Part shown: piece after piece, positions 51,938 through 61,772 of the stretch | Layout: each line of letters opens with the position of its first letter | Numbering within the stretch: the first letter of the stretch is position 1 | DNA from: Alphaproteobacteria bacterium | GTDB lineage: Bacteria; Pseudomonadota; Alphaproteobacteria; Kiloniellales; DSM-21159 | Direction: 5' to 3' | Length of the DNA: 64,000 bases | NCBI GenBank assembly: GCA_030433005.1 | Contig: JAUILQ010000013.1 | Span: forward strand, 1-64,000 | Notes under the pieces: generated by a model | The model's database searches: none | What the model saw: only the letters and a program-made list of their open reading frames with translations | What the model was told of the DNA's origin: nothing | Position numbers and translations under genes: made by a program

Positions 51938-52980
51938 GCCTGGACCGCGAGGCGCTCGAGCGCTGGCTCGCGGAGGCCGCCGGCGCGCGACGCGTCGAAC
52001 TTCGCGAGGCCGCGCCGCTGAGTGGCGGCGCGATCCAGGAGAACTGGCTGCTGCGCGTCGCCTTCGAGAACGGACCGCATGAGGGCGAGCGCGAGCTGGT
52101 GCTGCGCACCGACGCCGCCTCGGGCGTCGCGGTCAGCCACAGTCGGCCCGAGGAGTTCGCGCTGCTGAAGGCGGCGGCCGAGGCCGGCGTCACCGTGCCG
52201 GCGCCGCTCTGGTGCTGCGCCGACGCCGGCGTGCTCGGCCGCGCCTTCTACCTGATGGAGAAGGCCGAGGGCACGGCGCTCGGGCCCAAGGTGGTCAAGG
52301 ACGAGAGCCTGGGCGGCGACCGCGAGGCGCTGGCCGAGCGCCTCGGCCGCGAGCTCGCGCGCATCCACTCGATCCGGCCGCCGCGCGACGACCTGGCCTT
52401 CCTGCCGGCCCCTGGGCCCTCGACGGCGCTCGAGGACGTCGCCGGCTACCGGCGCTACCTCGACGCCCTCGGCCAGCCGCGCCCGGCCCTCGAGTGGGGT
52501 CTGACCTGGGCCGAGCGCCACGCCCCCGAGACCCGGGAAATCGTCCTGCTGCACAGGGACTTCCGGACCGGAAACTACCTTCTGGACGAAGCCGGCCTGA
52601 CGGCGATCCTGGACTGGGAGTTCGCCGGCTGGGGCGACCCGATGGCCGACCTCGGCTGGTTCACCGCGCGCTGCTGGCGCTTCGGCCGACCCGACCGGGA
52701 GGCCGGCGGCATCGGCTCGCGCGAAGCCTTCTACCGCGGCTACCGGGCCGAGAGCGGGCGCACGGTCGACGAGCCGGCGGTCGCCTTCTGGGAGGTCATG
52801 GCGCACATCCGCTGGGCGGTCATCGCCCTGCAGCAGGGCCACCGCCACTGGTCGGGCGACGAGGCCTCGCTGGAGCTGGCGCTGACCGGCCGCATGGCCG
52901 CCGAGCTGGAGCTCGCGGTGCTCGGCATGACGGCGCCAGAAGCCTGGTCGCCGAAGGGGAAGGAGGCGGCCCATGCGTGA
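51934..52980 (+). CDS. APH-type phosphotransferase (LvaA-like 4-hydroxyacyl-CoA kinase)
   Basis: 348 residues of protein-kinase-like fold. The catalytic loop is LLHRDFRTGNYLLD (H-x-D-x4-N) and the metal-binding loop ILDWEFAGWGDPMADLGW. The N-terminal ATP lobe carries SGGAIQENWLLRV and LVLRTDA. The GTG at 51934 overlaps the ACAD stop, and the C-terminus overlaps the DUF6285 gene. Family members beside an ACAD and a DUF6285 protein are hydroxyacyl-CoA kinases; aminoglycoside resistance is unlikely. Confidence 0.87.
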   Translation: MSLDREALERWLAEAAGARRVELREAAPLSGGAIQENWLLRVAFENGPHEGERELVLRTDAASGVAVSHSRPEEFALLKAAAEAGVTVPAPLWCCADAGVLGRAFYLMEKAEGTALGPKVVKDESLGGDREALAERLGRELARIHSIRPPRDDLAFLPAPGPSTALEDVAGYRRYLDALGQPRPALEWGLTWAERHAPETREIVLLHRDFRTGNYLLDEAGLTAILDWEFAGWGDPMADLGWFTARCWRFGRPDREAGGIGSREAFYRGYRAESGRTVDEPAVAFWEVMAHIRWAVIALQQGHRHWSGDEASLELALTGRMAAELELAVLGMTAPEAWSPKGKEAAHA

Positions 52981-53335
52981 CCGTCCGGGCGGTGCCGAGC
53001 TGCTGGCCGAGGCGCGCCGGCTGCTGCGCGAGGAGCTGGCGCCCACGCTCGCCGGCGGCCAGCGCTTCCAGGCCCTGATGATCGCCAACGCCCTGGGCAT
53101 GGCCGAGCGCGAGCTGCGCGCCGGCGACGCACCGCTGCGCGAGCAGCAGGCGGCGCTGGCCGCGCTGCTCGGCCGCGACGGCAGCCTGCCGACCCTGACC
53201 GCCGCCTTCGCCGCCGCGCTGCGCGACGGCCGTCTGGCCGGTGACCCAGGGGCTTACGAGCTTCTCCTGACCGAGACCCGCAGCCGAGTCGCGGAGAGCA
53301 ACCCGCGGGCGCTGGCGGAGTCGGACAAGGGGTGA
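52973..53335 (+). CDS. DUF6285-type small protein, LvaB-like partner
   Basis: 120 residues, all alpha by composition. Features are LLAEARRLLREELAPTLAG, RFQALMIANALGMAERE and a C-terminal half predicted helical. Proteins of this kind follow the APH-type kinase gene. In P. putida the LvaB protein at this position is required with LvaA for phosphorylation. The 8-nt overlap with the kinase gene fits a complex subunit. Family naming is from memory of the pattern. Confidence 0.75.
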   Translation: MRDRPGGAELLAEARRLLREELAPTLAGGQRFQALMIANALGMAERELRAGDAPLREQQAALAALLGRDGSLPTLTAAFAAALRDGRLAGDPGAYELLLTETRSRVAESNPRALAESDKG

Positions 53336-53408
53336 AGGTCCAGGGCCAAGGTCCTGTTTCGCCGGCCCTTTCCGTGACCAATCGCTGATTGCCGCCGCGA
53401 CCGTTCCT

Positions 53409-53499
53409 CCCGTCATCCCCGCGAATGCGGGGATCCATAGTGAATGGCCAGGGCGTGCGGACCCTCCCTATGGATCCCCGCCTTCGCGGGGATGACGGG
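53409..53499. repeat. REP-like inverted repeat element
   Basis: Two 32-bp arms (53409-53440 and 53468-53499) are inverted copies differing at one base, with a 27-bp spacer. Each arm is itself a small hairpin (ATCCCCGCGAATGCGGGGAT). This resembles dispersed CCCGTCATCCCCGCG repeats common in proteobacteria. It lies between the DUF6285 gene and the converging tetR and may serve as their shared terminator. Confidence 0.8.
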
Positions 53500-53521
53500 T
53501 GAGAGGGAGGCCGTCACCAAG

Positions 53522-54073
53522 TCAGGCCGTCACGGCGCCCATGATCTGGCGGGTCAGCTGCGGCACGTAGTCCGACAGCGGCCCCTTGAGGCGGCCGTGG
53601 CGCACGAAGATGGCGTTGCGCACCAGGATGCCGATCATCGAGCCGGTCGCCAGCATCGCGTCGCCGGCGCGGCCGTCGCGCGCGACCAGGGCGTGGATCA
53701 CGTCGATGGCGTTGGGCAGCTCGGCCGGCATGCGCTCGAGCTGGCGGTGCTGGACCATCAGCAGGAAGCCGAAGAGGATCGGGTCCTCGTCGTAGAAGCG
53801 GCAGAACAGCGCGACCATGCGCGCGACCTGCTGTTCCAGGCCCTCGACCTCGGCTGTCGCCTCGGCCAGGGTCTGCGAAAAGGCGACGTAGTGTTCCGTG
53901 AAGATCTCGCGGATCATCGCCTCCTTGCTGTGGAAGTGCCGGTACAGCGTGCCCTCGGCGATGCCGCAGGCCTCGGCGATATCTCGCACCGAGGTGCCGT
54001 TGACGCCCTTCTCCAGGAACAGGGCGATGCTCGCCCGCTCGATCTTCTCCTTGGTCGCCTGTCCGCGCTTCAT
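53522..54073 (-). CDS. TetR-family transcriptional regulator
   Basis: 183 residues. The N-terminal helix-turn-helix spans about 8-55, with GVNGTSVRDIAEACGIAEGT and LYRHFHSKEAMIREI. The remainder is a helical ligand-binding domain. It converges on the Lva-like operon across the REP element and may repress it in response to an acyl-CoA, as FadR/PsrA-type TetR proteins do; this is inference. The P. putida lva regulator is of a different type. Confidence 0.85.
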   Translation of the reverse strand: MKRGQATKEKIERASIALFLEKGVNGTSVRDIAEACGIAEGTLYRHFHSKEAMIREIFTEHYVAFSQTLAEATAEVEGLEQQVARMVALFCRFYDEDPILFGFLLMVQHRQLERMPAELPNAIDVIHALVARDGRAGDAMLATGSMIGILVRNAIFVRHGRLKGPLSDYVPQLTRQIMGAVTA

Positions 54074-54253
54074 GCTTCTCCCAAAGGCGGCCGGGCGCCG
54101 CTCTCTTCCTTCCGCCCGCGGGGACTCCCGGCCGCCGGCGCCACTGCAAACGAACGCTCACCCTAGCGGCGGGCCGGGCGGGTGACAAACGCTCCGGCGC
54201 GGGCCATATTCTCGCCAGAGCAACGCCCGACAACTCCGACAGGTTCAGTGTCC

Positions 54254-55207
54254 ATGTCCGACGCCAGCGCCGGCCGCACGCGTCATCCCGAGAAGGCCCA
54301 TCGTCCCGACAACCCCGTGCAGCGGCGCAAGCCGGAGTGGATCCGCGTCAAGGCGCCGACCAGCCGCGCCTACGCCGAGACGCGGCAGATCGTGCGCGAC
54401 CACAAGCTGCACACGGTCTGCGAGGAGGCCGCCTGCCCGAACATCGGCGAGTGCTGGGCCAAAAAGCACGCCACCATGATGATCATGGGCGAGATCTGCA
54501 CGCGCGCCTGCAGCTTCTGCAACGTCGCGACCGGCAAGCCGGGGCGCCTCGACCCCTTCGAGCCGACCAACGTCGCCCGGGCGGTCGGCAAGCTCGGCCT
54601 GCAGCACGTCGTCATCACCTCGGTCGACCGCGACGACCTGGAGGACGGCGGCGCCGAGCACTTCGCTCAGACCATCGGCGCGATCCGCGAGGCTTCGCCG
54701 GAGACCACCATCGAGATCCTGACGCCCGACTTCCTGCGCAAGGAGGGCGCGCTCGAGGTCGTCGTCGCCGCCCGCCCGGACGTCTTCAACCACAACCTGG
54801 AGACCGTGCCGCGGCTCTACGGCCCGGTGCGCCCCGGCGCGCGCTACTTCCATTCGCTGCGCCTGCTCGACCGGGTCAAGGACCTGGACCCGACGATCTT
54901 CACCAAGTCGGGCATCATGGTCGGTCTGGGCGAGGACCGCGACGAGGTGCTGCAGGTCATGGACGACCTGCGCTCGGCCTCGGTCGACTTCATGACCATC
55001 GGCCAGTACCTGCAGCCGACGCCCAAGCACCACCCGATCGACCGCTTCGTCACGCCCGACGAGTTCAAGGACTACGAGCGCCGCGCCTTCGGCAAGGGCT
55101 TCCTGATGGTCTCGGCCTCGCCGCTGACGCGCAGCTCCTACCACGCCGACGCCGACTTCGCGCGGCTGCGCGCGGCCCGCGAGGAACAGCTGGCGGCCGC
55201 CAGCTGA
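54254..55207 (+). CDS. lipA: Lipoyl synthase
   Basis: A 317-residue radical-SAM enzyme inserting two sulfurs into octanoyl-lipoyl domains. The auxiliary cluster cysteines are in [16 protein letters not shown], the radical-SAM motif is [13 protein letters not shown], and the C-terminal RSSYHAD serine ligand is present. I chose the ATG at 54254; GTG 54248 is also possible. Its products include the E2 subunits of 2-oxoacid dehydrogenases. Confidence 0.96.
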   Translation: MSDASAGRTRHPEKAHRPDNPVQRRKPEWIRVKAPTSRAYAETRQIVRDHKLHTVCEEAACPNIGECWAKKHATMMIMGEICTRACSFCNVATGKPGRLDPFEPTNVARAVGKLGLQHVVITSVDRDDLEDGGAEHFAQTIGAIREASPETTIEILTPDFLRKEGALEVVVAARPDVFNHNLETVPRLYGPVRPGARYFHSLRLLDRVKDLDPTIFTKSGIMVGLGEDRDEVLQVMDDLRSASVDFMTIGQYLQPTPKHHPIDRFVTPDEFKDYERRAFGKGFLMVSASPLTRSSYHADADFARLRAAREEQLAAAS

Positions 55208-55232
55208 GATTCCTCGGGTCGTTCCCTGCTGC

Positions 55233-55688
55233 ATGCCGACACACGCCGAACAGCGCCAGCTTCCCCATCAGCCGCGCGAGCTCTACGAGCTGGTGGCCGA
55301 CGTCGGCCGCTACCCGGAGTTCCTGCCCTGGTGCGTCGCCGCGCGGGTGCGCGAGAAGGACGCGAAGCACGTCGTCGCCGACCTGGTGATCGGCTTCCGC
55401 ATGGTGCGCGAGCGCTTCACCAGCAAGGTGACCCTGCGCGACGAGCCGGAGCAGCCGCTGCGCATCGACGTCGCCTACGTCGAGGGGCCTTTCCGCTACC
55501 TCAACAACCACTGGATCTTCTACGAGCAGGACGGCGGCACGCTGCTCGACTTCTACGTCGACTTCGAGTTCCGCTCGAAGCTGCTGCAGACCATGATCCA
55601 GCCGCTGTTCAACGAGGCCGTGCGGCGCATGGTCGGCGCCTTCGAGACGCGGGCGGACCAGCTCTACGGCCCGGAGGACGGCGGCTGA
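55233..55688 (+). CDS. Coenzyme Q-binding COQ10 / RatA-like START protein
   Basis: 151 residues of SRPBCC fold. YELVADVGRYPEFLPWC and VDFEFRSKLLQTMIQPLFNE are the family hallmarks. Homologues bind quinones (COQ10) or were described as the RatA toxin; in alphaproteobacteria the gene usually follows lipA, which favours the COQ10-like role. It lies 25 bp after lipA. Confidence 0.9.
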   Translation: MPTHAEQRQLPHQPRELYELVADVGRYPEFLPWCVAARVREKDAKHVVADLVIGFRMVRERFTSKVTLRDEPEQPLRIDVAYVEGPFRYLNNHWIFYEQDGGTLLDFYVDFEFRSKLLQTMIQPLFNEAVRRMVGAFETRADQLYGPEDGG

Positions 55689-55698
55689 GCCGCCCGGC

Positions 55699-56184
55699 TC
55701 AGTCCAGGGCCCGGCCAAGCAGCTCCAGCGCCACTCCGACGCTGGCCAGGCGCACGGCGCTGCGGTCGCCCGGCAGCAGCTCGCGGCGATGGACGACGCC
55801 GGCGGCGGTCGCCAGGCCGAAGTGCACCAGGCCGACCGGCTTCTCCGCCGAGCCGCCGCCGGGGCCGGCGACCCCGGTGATCGAGACCGCGGCCTCGGCG
55901 TGGGAGCGGGCGAGGGCGCCCGCGGCCATGGCCTCGGCGGTCTCGCGGCTGACCGCGCCGTGGCGGGCCAGGGTCTCGGCCGGCACGCCGAGCAGCTCCT
56001 GCTTGGCCGCGTTGGAGTAGGTGACGAAGCCGCGCTCGACGACGTCGGAGGAGCCGGCGATCTCGGTCAGCAGGCCGGCGACCAGCCCGCCGGTGCAGGA
56101 TTCGGCCGTCGCCAGGCGCTTGCCGGCGGCGCGGTAGGCGGCGAGCAGGGCCTCGGCCCGGTCGGTCAGGTCAGCGGGAAACAG
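55699..56184 (-). CDS. cinA: CinA C-terminal-domain nicotinamide-nucleotide amidohydrolase (PncC type)
   Basis: 161 residues. The catalytic LATAESCTGGLVAG lies near residue 22, followed by GFVTYSNAAKQELLGV and SITGVAGPGGGSAEKPVG. It deamidates nicotinamide mononucleotide in pyridine-nucleotide recycling. No ATG, GTG or TTG is in frame near the family's start. The CTG at 56184-56182 sits exactly where homologues begin MF..., with GGAG 7 nt upstream, so I propose a CTG start 19 nt inside the pgpA 3' end. The reading frame itself stays open into pgpA. Confidence 0.85.
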   Translation of the reverse strand: MFPADLTDRAEALLAAYRAAGKRLATAESCTGGLVAGLLTEIAGSSDVVERGFVTYSNAAKQELLGVPAETLARHGAVSRETAEAMAAGALARSHAEAAVSITGVAGPGGGSAEKPVGLVHFGLATAAGVVHRRELLPGDRSAVRLASVGVALELLGRALD

Positions 56185-56684
56185 GTCTCGGCTCCGGTCA
56201 GGTGGGCGAGGCCGTAGAGCCCGGCCATGGCGTAAAGCCCGGCGATCAGGTCGTCGGTCATGATGCCGACGCCGCCGCCGAGCCGTCGGTCGGCCAGCGA
56301 GGCCGGCCAGACCTTGACGATATCGAAGAAGCGGAACAGCACAAGGCCGGCGAGGTAGAGCCAGGGGTTGAGGCAGGCCGGCACCAGCACCAGCCACTGG
56401 GCGACGACCTCGTCGACCACGACCTCGCCGGGGTCGCCGCGGCCCTTGGCCCGGCTGTAGGTCTCGCTGGCCCAGACGCCGACCGGATAGAGCAGGGCGG
56501 CGGCGGCGAGCAGCAGCCAGGGGCCGCCGAGCCAGGTCAGGCCGGCGGCGAAGGGCAGGGCGGCGATCGAGCCCCAGGTGCCCGGCAGCCAGGGCAGCAG
56601 GCCGCTGCCGAACCAGGTCGCGATCCACAGCGCCGGGTGCCAGGCCGGCAGGCGGCGCGTCGGCCCCTGCGGCGCCGTCTTCAA
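56166..56684 (-). CDS. pgpA: Phosphatidylglycerophosphatase A
   Basis: A 172-residue inner-membrane enzyme that dephosphorylates phosphatidylglycerol phosphate. [19 protein letters not shown] and the catalytic acidic [15 protein letters not shown] are present, with membrane segments around 45-70 and 95-120. The only plausible start is TTG 56684-56682, overlapping the ispDF stop as TTGA. The 3' end overlaps cinA. Confidence 0.9.
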   Translation of the reverse strand: MKTAPQGPTRRLPAWHPALWIATWFGSGLLPWLPGTWGSIAALPFAAGLTWLGGPWLLLAAAALLYPVGVWASETYSRAKGRGDPGEVVVDEVVAQWLVLVPACLNPWLYLAGLVLFRFFDIVKVWPASLADRRLGGGVGIMTDDLIAGLYAMAGLYGLAHLTGAETCFPLT

Positions 56685-57901
56685 GAGGCGCCGTCCGTTG
56701 GAATGCCCTCGGAGGGCAGCTCGACCGAGACGGTGGCCTGGGCGGCGATGCCCTCGCGCCGGCCGGTGAAGCCGAGGCCCTCGGTGGTCGTCGCCTTGAC
56801 CGAGACTCGCTCGAGGGCCAAGCCCAGGATCTCGGCGATGCGCCGGCGCATGGCCTCGCGGTGCGGGCCGACCTTCGGGCGCTCGCAGATCAGCGTGACG
56901 TCGAGGTTGACGACGCGTCCGCCGCGCGCCGCCAGCAGGCCGGCGGCATGGGCCAGGAAGGCCGCGGAATCGGCGCCCTTCCATTTCGGGTCCGTGGGCG
57001 GGAAGTGCTGGCCGATGTCGCCGGCGCCGATCGCGCCGAGCAGCGCGTCGGTCAGCGAGTGCAGCCCGACGTCGGCGTCGGAGTGGCCGAGCAGGCCCTG
57101 GCCGTGGGCGACCGGCACGCCGCACAGCATGACGTGGTCGCCGGGCCCGAAGCGGTGCACGTCGAAGCCGTTGCCGCTGCGGGTCTCGCGCCGGATCTGT
57201 GCCTCGCCGGGCTCGGCGAGTCGACGGGCTGCGCGCTCGAGGTCGTCCTGGGTCGTCACCTTGAAGTTCTCCTCGTCGCCGGCGACCAGGGCGACGGTCA
57301 GGCCGGCCCGCTCGGCGATCGCCGCGTCGTCGGTCAGGGCCTGGCCGGCGGTCGCCCGGTGGGCCGCCTCGATCGCCGCGAAGCCGAAGGCCTGCGGCGT
57401 CTGGGCGCGCCACAGGCCGTCGCGCGGCACGGTCTCGCCGCAGACCGCTTCGCCGGCCGGACCGGCCCGGCCGCGCTTCAGCGTGTCGGTCACCGGCAGC
57501 GCCGGGATCGCGCCCTCGTGGCCGTCGAGCGCATCGAGCAGGCGGTCGAGCAGGGCGCGGCCGGGAAAGGGGCGGGCGCCGTCGTGGATCAGCACCCGCC
57601 GCGGCGCGCCGCCGTCGAGCGTCTTCAGACTCTCCAGGCCGAGCCGCACGGAGTCCTGGCGCTCGCCGCCGCCGGCACAGGGCGGCAGCAGGTCCAGGCC
57701 GGCCGCGGCCTCGTCGTAGAGCGGCCGGTCGTCGGGATGGATGACGACGCGCACGGCCTCGATGCGCGGATGGCCGGCGAGCCGGAGCAGGCAGTGGCGC
57801 AGCAGCGGCACGCCGGCGAGGCTCTGGTACTGCTTGGGCAGCGGGCCGCCGAAGCGGTGGCCGCGGCCGGCCGCGACGACGAGCGCGACGGTGTCGGTCA
57901 T
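56681..57901 (-). CDS. ispDF: Bifunctional IspD/IspF isoprenoid enzyme
   Basis: A 406-residue fusion. Residues 1-230 are 2-C-methylerythritol 4-phosphate cytidylyltransferase, with [19 protein letters not shown] and [10 protein letters not shown]. Residues 245-406 are 2,4-cyclodiphosphate synthase, with [27 protein letters not shown] and [13 protein letters not shown]. It catalyses two non-consecutive MEP-pathway steps. The ATG at 57901 has GAGGAG upstream. It heads an overlapping operon with pgpA and cinA. Confidence 0.97.
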   Translation of the reverse strand: MTDTVALVVAAGRGHRFGGPLPKQYQSLAGVPLLRHCLLRLAGHPRIEAVRVVIHPDDRPLYDEAAAGLDLLPPCAGGGERQDSVRLGLESLKTLDGGAPRRVLIHDGARPFPGRALLDRLLDALDGHEGAIPALPVTDTLKRGRAGPAGEAVCGETVPRDGLWRAQTPQAFGFAAIEAAHRATAGQALTDDAAIAERAGLTVALVAGDEENFKVTTQDDLERAARRLAEPGEAQIRRETRSGNGFDVHRFGPGDHVMLCGVPVAHGQGLLGHSDADVGLHSLTDALLGAIGAGDIGQHFPPTDPKWKGADSAAFLAHAAGLLAARGGRVVNLDVTLICERPKVGPHREAMRRRIAEILGLALERVSVKATTTEGLGFTGRREGIAAQATVSVELPSEGIPTDGAS

Positions 57902-57999
57902 GGTCTCCTCGGGCACGGCCGCCCGCGCGGAGGCGCGGCGGCGGGGCCGGACGTTACGGCCCGCTGCCGCGAAGGCCAAGAGGTGTTATATCCCGGCCC

Positions 58000-58839
58000 A
58001 TGCTCGGAACCCTGCTGATGCCCCTGGCGGCCCTCGCCGCGCTCCTCGCCGCCTTGCTGTGGAGCCTGCGCGTGCAGGCGGACCTGGCGGGCGCGCGCTT
58101 CTGGCTGCTGCTCGCCGCCGCGCTGGCCGGCTGCCTGGCGGTGATCGCCCTGCGAACCGCGCCGCACTGGGGCACCGGCGCCCAGTGGGACAGCAGCCTG
58201 TCGACCGCGCTCTGGTGGTCGGTGGCCAGCTGCCTCGGGCTCTTCGCGCTGCTGTCGGCGGCGCTCGGCCCGACCCTGGGACGGGCGCTGCGCCGGCTGG
58301 CGCCGCTGCTGTTCGGCTACCTGCTGCTGCTGGCGGCGGTCGGGCTGGCGAGCAGCGGCCTGCCCGGGCATGTGCGCCTGGCCGGGCAGAGCGGCCTGTG
58401 GCTGCCGCTGCACATCGGCATCTCGCTGGCGACCTACGCCCTGGCGACCCTGGCCGCCGTCGCCGGGCTGGCGGTCTTCCTGCGCGAGCGCGCGCTCAAG
58501 CGCAAGCAGGCCGGCGGGCTGGCCGAGCGCCTGCCCTCGATCGCCGACGGCGACCGCCTGCAGTTCCGTCTGCTCGGCGCCGCCGAGGCGGTGCTCGGCA
58601 TCGGTCTCGCGACCGGCCTCGCGCTCGACTGGGTGGTCTACGGCCGGCTCGTCCAGCTCGACCACAAGACGCTGCTGTCGGTGCTGGCCTTCCTGCTGAT
58701 CGGGCTGCTGCTGCTGCTCCACGCCCGTGGCGGCCTGCGCGGCCGGCGGGCCGCCCGTCTGGTGCTGCTGGCCTATCTGCTGCTGTCGCTGTCCTACATC
58801 GGCGTCAAGTTCGTCACCGACGTGCTGCAGGCCGGCTGA
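58000..58839 (+). CDS. CcsA/YpjD-like cytochrome c assembly-family membrane protein
   Basis: 279 residues with eight predicted membrane helices. The haem-handling-type histidines lie in LPLHIGISLATYALATLA and LDHKTLLSVLAFLL. The usual tryptophan-rich WWD loop is not obvious. YpjD-like relatives have no firm function. It is divergent from ispDF and upstream of ntrB, where many alphaproteobacteria carry dusB. Confidence 0.8.
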   Translation: MLGTLLMPLAALAALLAALLWSLRVQADLAGARFWLLLAAALAGCLAVIALRTAPHWGTGAQWDSSLSTALWWSVASCLGLFALLSAALGPTLGRALRRLAPLLFGYLLLLAAVGLASSGLPGHVRLAGQSGLWLPLHIGISLATYALATLAAVAGLAVFLRERALKRKQAGGLAERLPSIADGDRLQFRLLGAAEAVLGIGLATGLALDWVVYGRLVQLDHKTLLSVLAFLLIGLLLLLHARGGLRGRRAARLVLLAYLLLSLSYIGVKFVTDVLQAG

Positions 58840-58967
58840 GCCGGGCGATTGCTGCCGACTCGGCGCTGCCGCGGACTTTCTGCCTACGAAATCGGCTTCA
58901 CAGCCGGGAGCGCCGCCTGTAAGAGTCTCGTCTGTTCGCTTGTTGGGCAGATGCCCAAGGATTAGGC

Positions 58968-60074
58968 ATGGCACGTGTCTCCACTCAGCTGCTGCGGCGC
59001 GTGATGGGCTCCACCCTCGAGCCCACCGCGATCCTGAACGCGCTCGCCGAACCGATCTTCTGCGTCGATGAGCAGGACTGCTTCGTCTACATGAACCTCT
59101 CGGCCGAGCAGTTCTTCGGCTCCTCGGTGCGCAGCCTGGGCGGCCGACCGCTCAGCGAGGTGCTGCCGGCGGACAGCCCGGTGTTCGGCCTGATCGGCCA
59201 GGCCCGGCAGGAGATGCAGAGCCTCTCCGAGTACGAGGTGACGCTGGAGAGTCCGCGCATCGGGGCGCGCACCGTCTCGATCGACGTCGCGGCGGTCACG
59301 GAATCGCCGGGCATCGTCGCGGTGACCTTCAAGGAGCGCACGATCGCGCGGAAGATCGAGCACCAGTTCACCCACCGCAACGCCGCGCGCTCGGTCACCG
59401 CGATGGCGGCGATGCTGGCCCACGAGGTCAAGAACCCGCTGTCCGGCATCCGCGGCGCCGCCCAGCTGCTGGAGACCTCGGTCGGCAGCGACGACCGCGA
59501 GCTGACCCGCCTGATCACTGCCGAGGCGGACCGCATCGTGGCCCTGGTCGACCGCATGGAGATGTTCGCGGACCGGCGCCCGATCGAGCGCCGGCCGGTC
59601 AACATCCACGAGGTGCTCGGCCACGTCCGGCGCCTGGCCGAGAACGGCGTCGCGCGCAAGCTGCGCTTCGTCGAGGTCTACGATCCCTCGCTGCCGCCGG
59701 TGCTCGGCAACCGCGACCTGCTGATCCAGGTCTTCTTCAATCTGGTGAAGAACGCCGCCGAAGCCGTTCAGAAGCAAGGCGACGGCGAGATCACGCTCTC
59801 GACGCGCTACCAGCAGGGCGTGCGTCTCGCGATCCCCGGGGTCGGCAGCCGCGTCGACCTGCCGCTGGTCGTCTCGGTGCAGGACAACGGGCCCGGCATC
59901 CCGGAGGACCTGCGCCGCCACCTCTTCGATCCCTTCGTCACCGGCAAGCCGAACGGAAAAGGCCTGGGTCTTGCATTGGTCGCCAAGATCGTCGGCGATC
60001 ACGGCGGGGTCATCGAGTTCGACAGCGAACCGAGCCGGACGGTGTTCCGGACCCTGCTGCCGAAAGCCGACTGA
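58968..60074 (+). CDS. ntrB: Nitrogen regulation sensor kinase NtrB
   Basis: A 368-residue soluble histidine kinase/phosphatase. A PAS domain (about 18-120) is followed by the H-box [20 protein letters not shown] with His152, the N-box [12 protein letters not shown] and G-boxes [12 protein letters not shown] and GKGLGLALV. It phosphorylates NtrC under nitrogen limitation and is switched by PII. It lies 38 bp before ntrC if NtrC starts at 60113. Confidence 0.96.
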   Translation: MARVSTQLLRRVMGSTLEPTAILNALAEPIFCVDEQDCFVYMNLSAEQFFGSSVRSLGGRPLSEVLPADSPVFGLIGQARQEMQSLSEYEVTLESPRIGARTVSIDVAAVTESPGIVAVTFKERTIARKIEHQFTHRNAARSVTAMAAMLAHEVKNPLSGIRGAAQLLETSVGSDDRELTRLITAEADRIVALVDRMEMFADRRPIERRPVNIHEVLGHVRRLAENGVARKLRFVEVYDPSLPPVLGNRDLLIQVFFNLVKNAAEAVQKQGDGEITLSTRYQQGVRLAIPGVGSRVDLPLVVSVQDNGPGIPEDLRRHLFDPFVTGKPNGKGLGLALVAKIVGDHGGVIEFDSEPSRTVFRTLLPKAD

Positions 60075-60112
60075 GCGAATCCACCGGCTGGGGCGAGGAG
60101 GAGCGCCGGGCC

Positions 60113-61651
<1,539 letters not shown>

Positions 61652-61772
61652 GCCTGTGGCCGTTGTGCAACAGCCCCGGGCGGCGGGGCGGCAGGCGGCC
61701 CGTGCCGTCGGGGCAGGCGGCCGTCTCGCGACCCGCGGGCGGCGCCGCCGGGACCGGATCAACGGAGCCTGA

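Noticed and set aside
51934-52980. Aminoglycoside resistance gene
   Set aside because: The APH fold is shared, but the overlap with an acyl-CoA dehydrogenase and a DUF6285 gene points to hydroxyacyl-CoA phosphorylation.
55233-55688. RatA toxin of a toxin-antitoxin pair
   Set aside because: No partner RatB-like gene is adjacent, and the lipA neighbourhood favours the COQ10-like housekeeping role.
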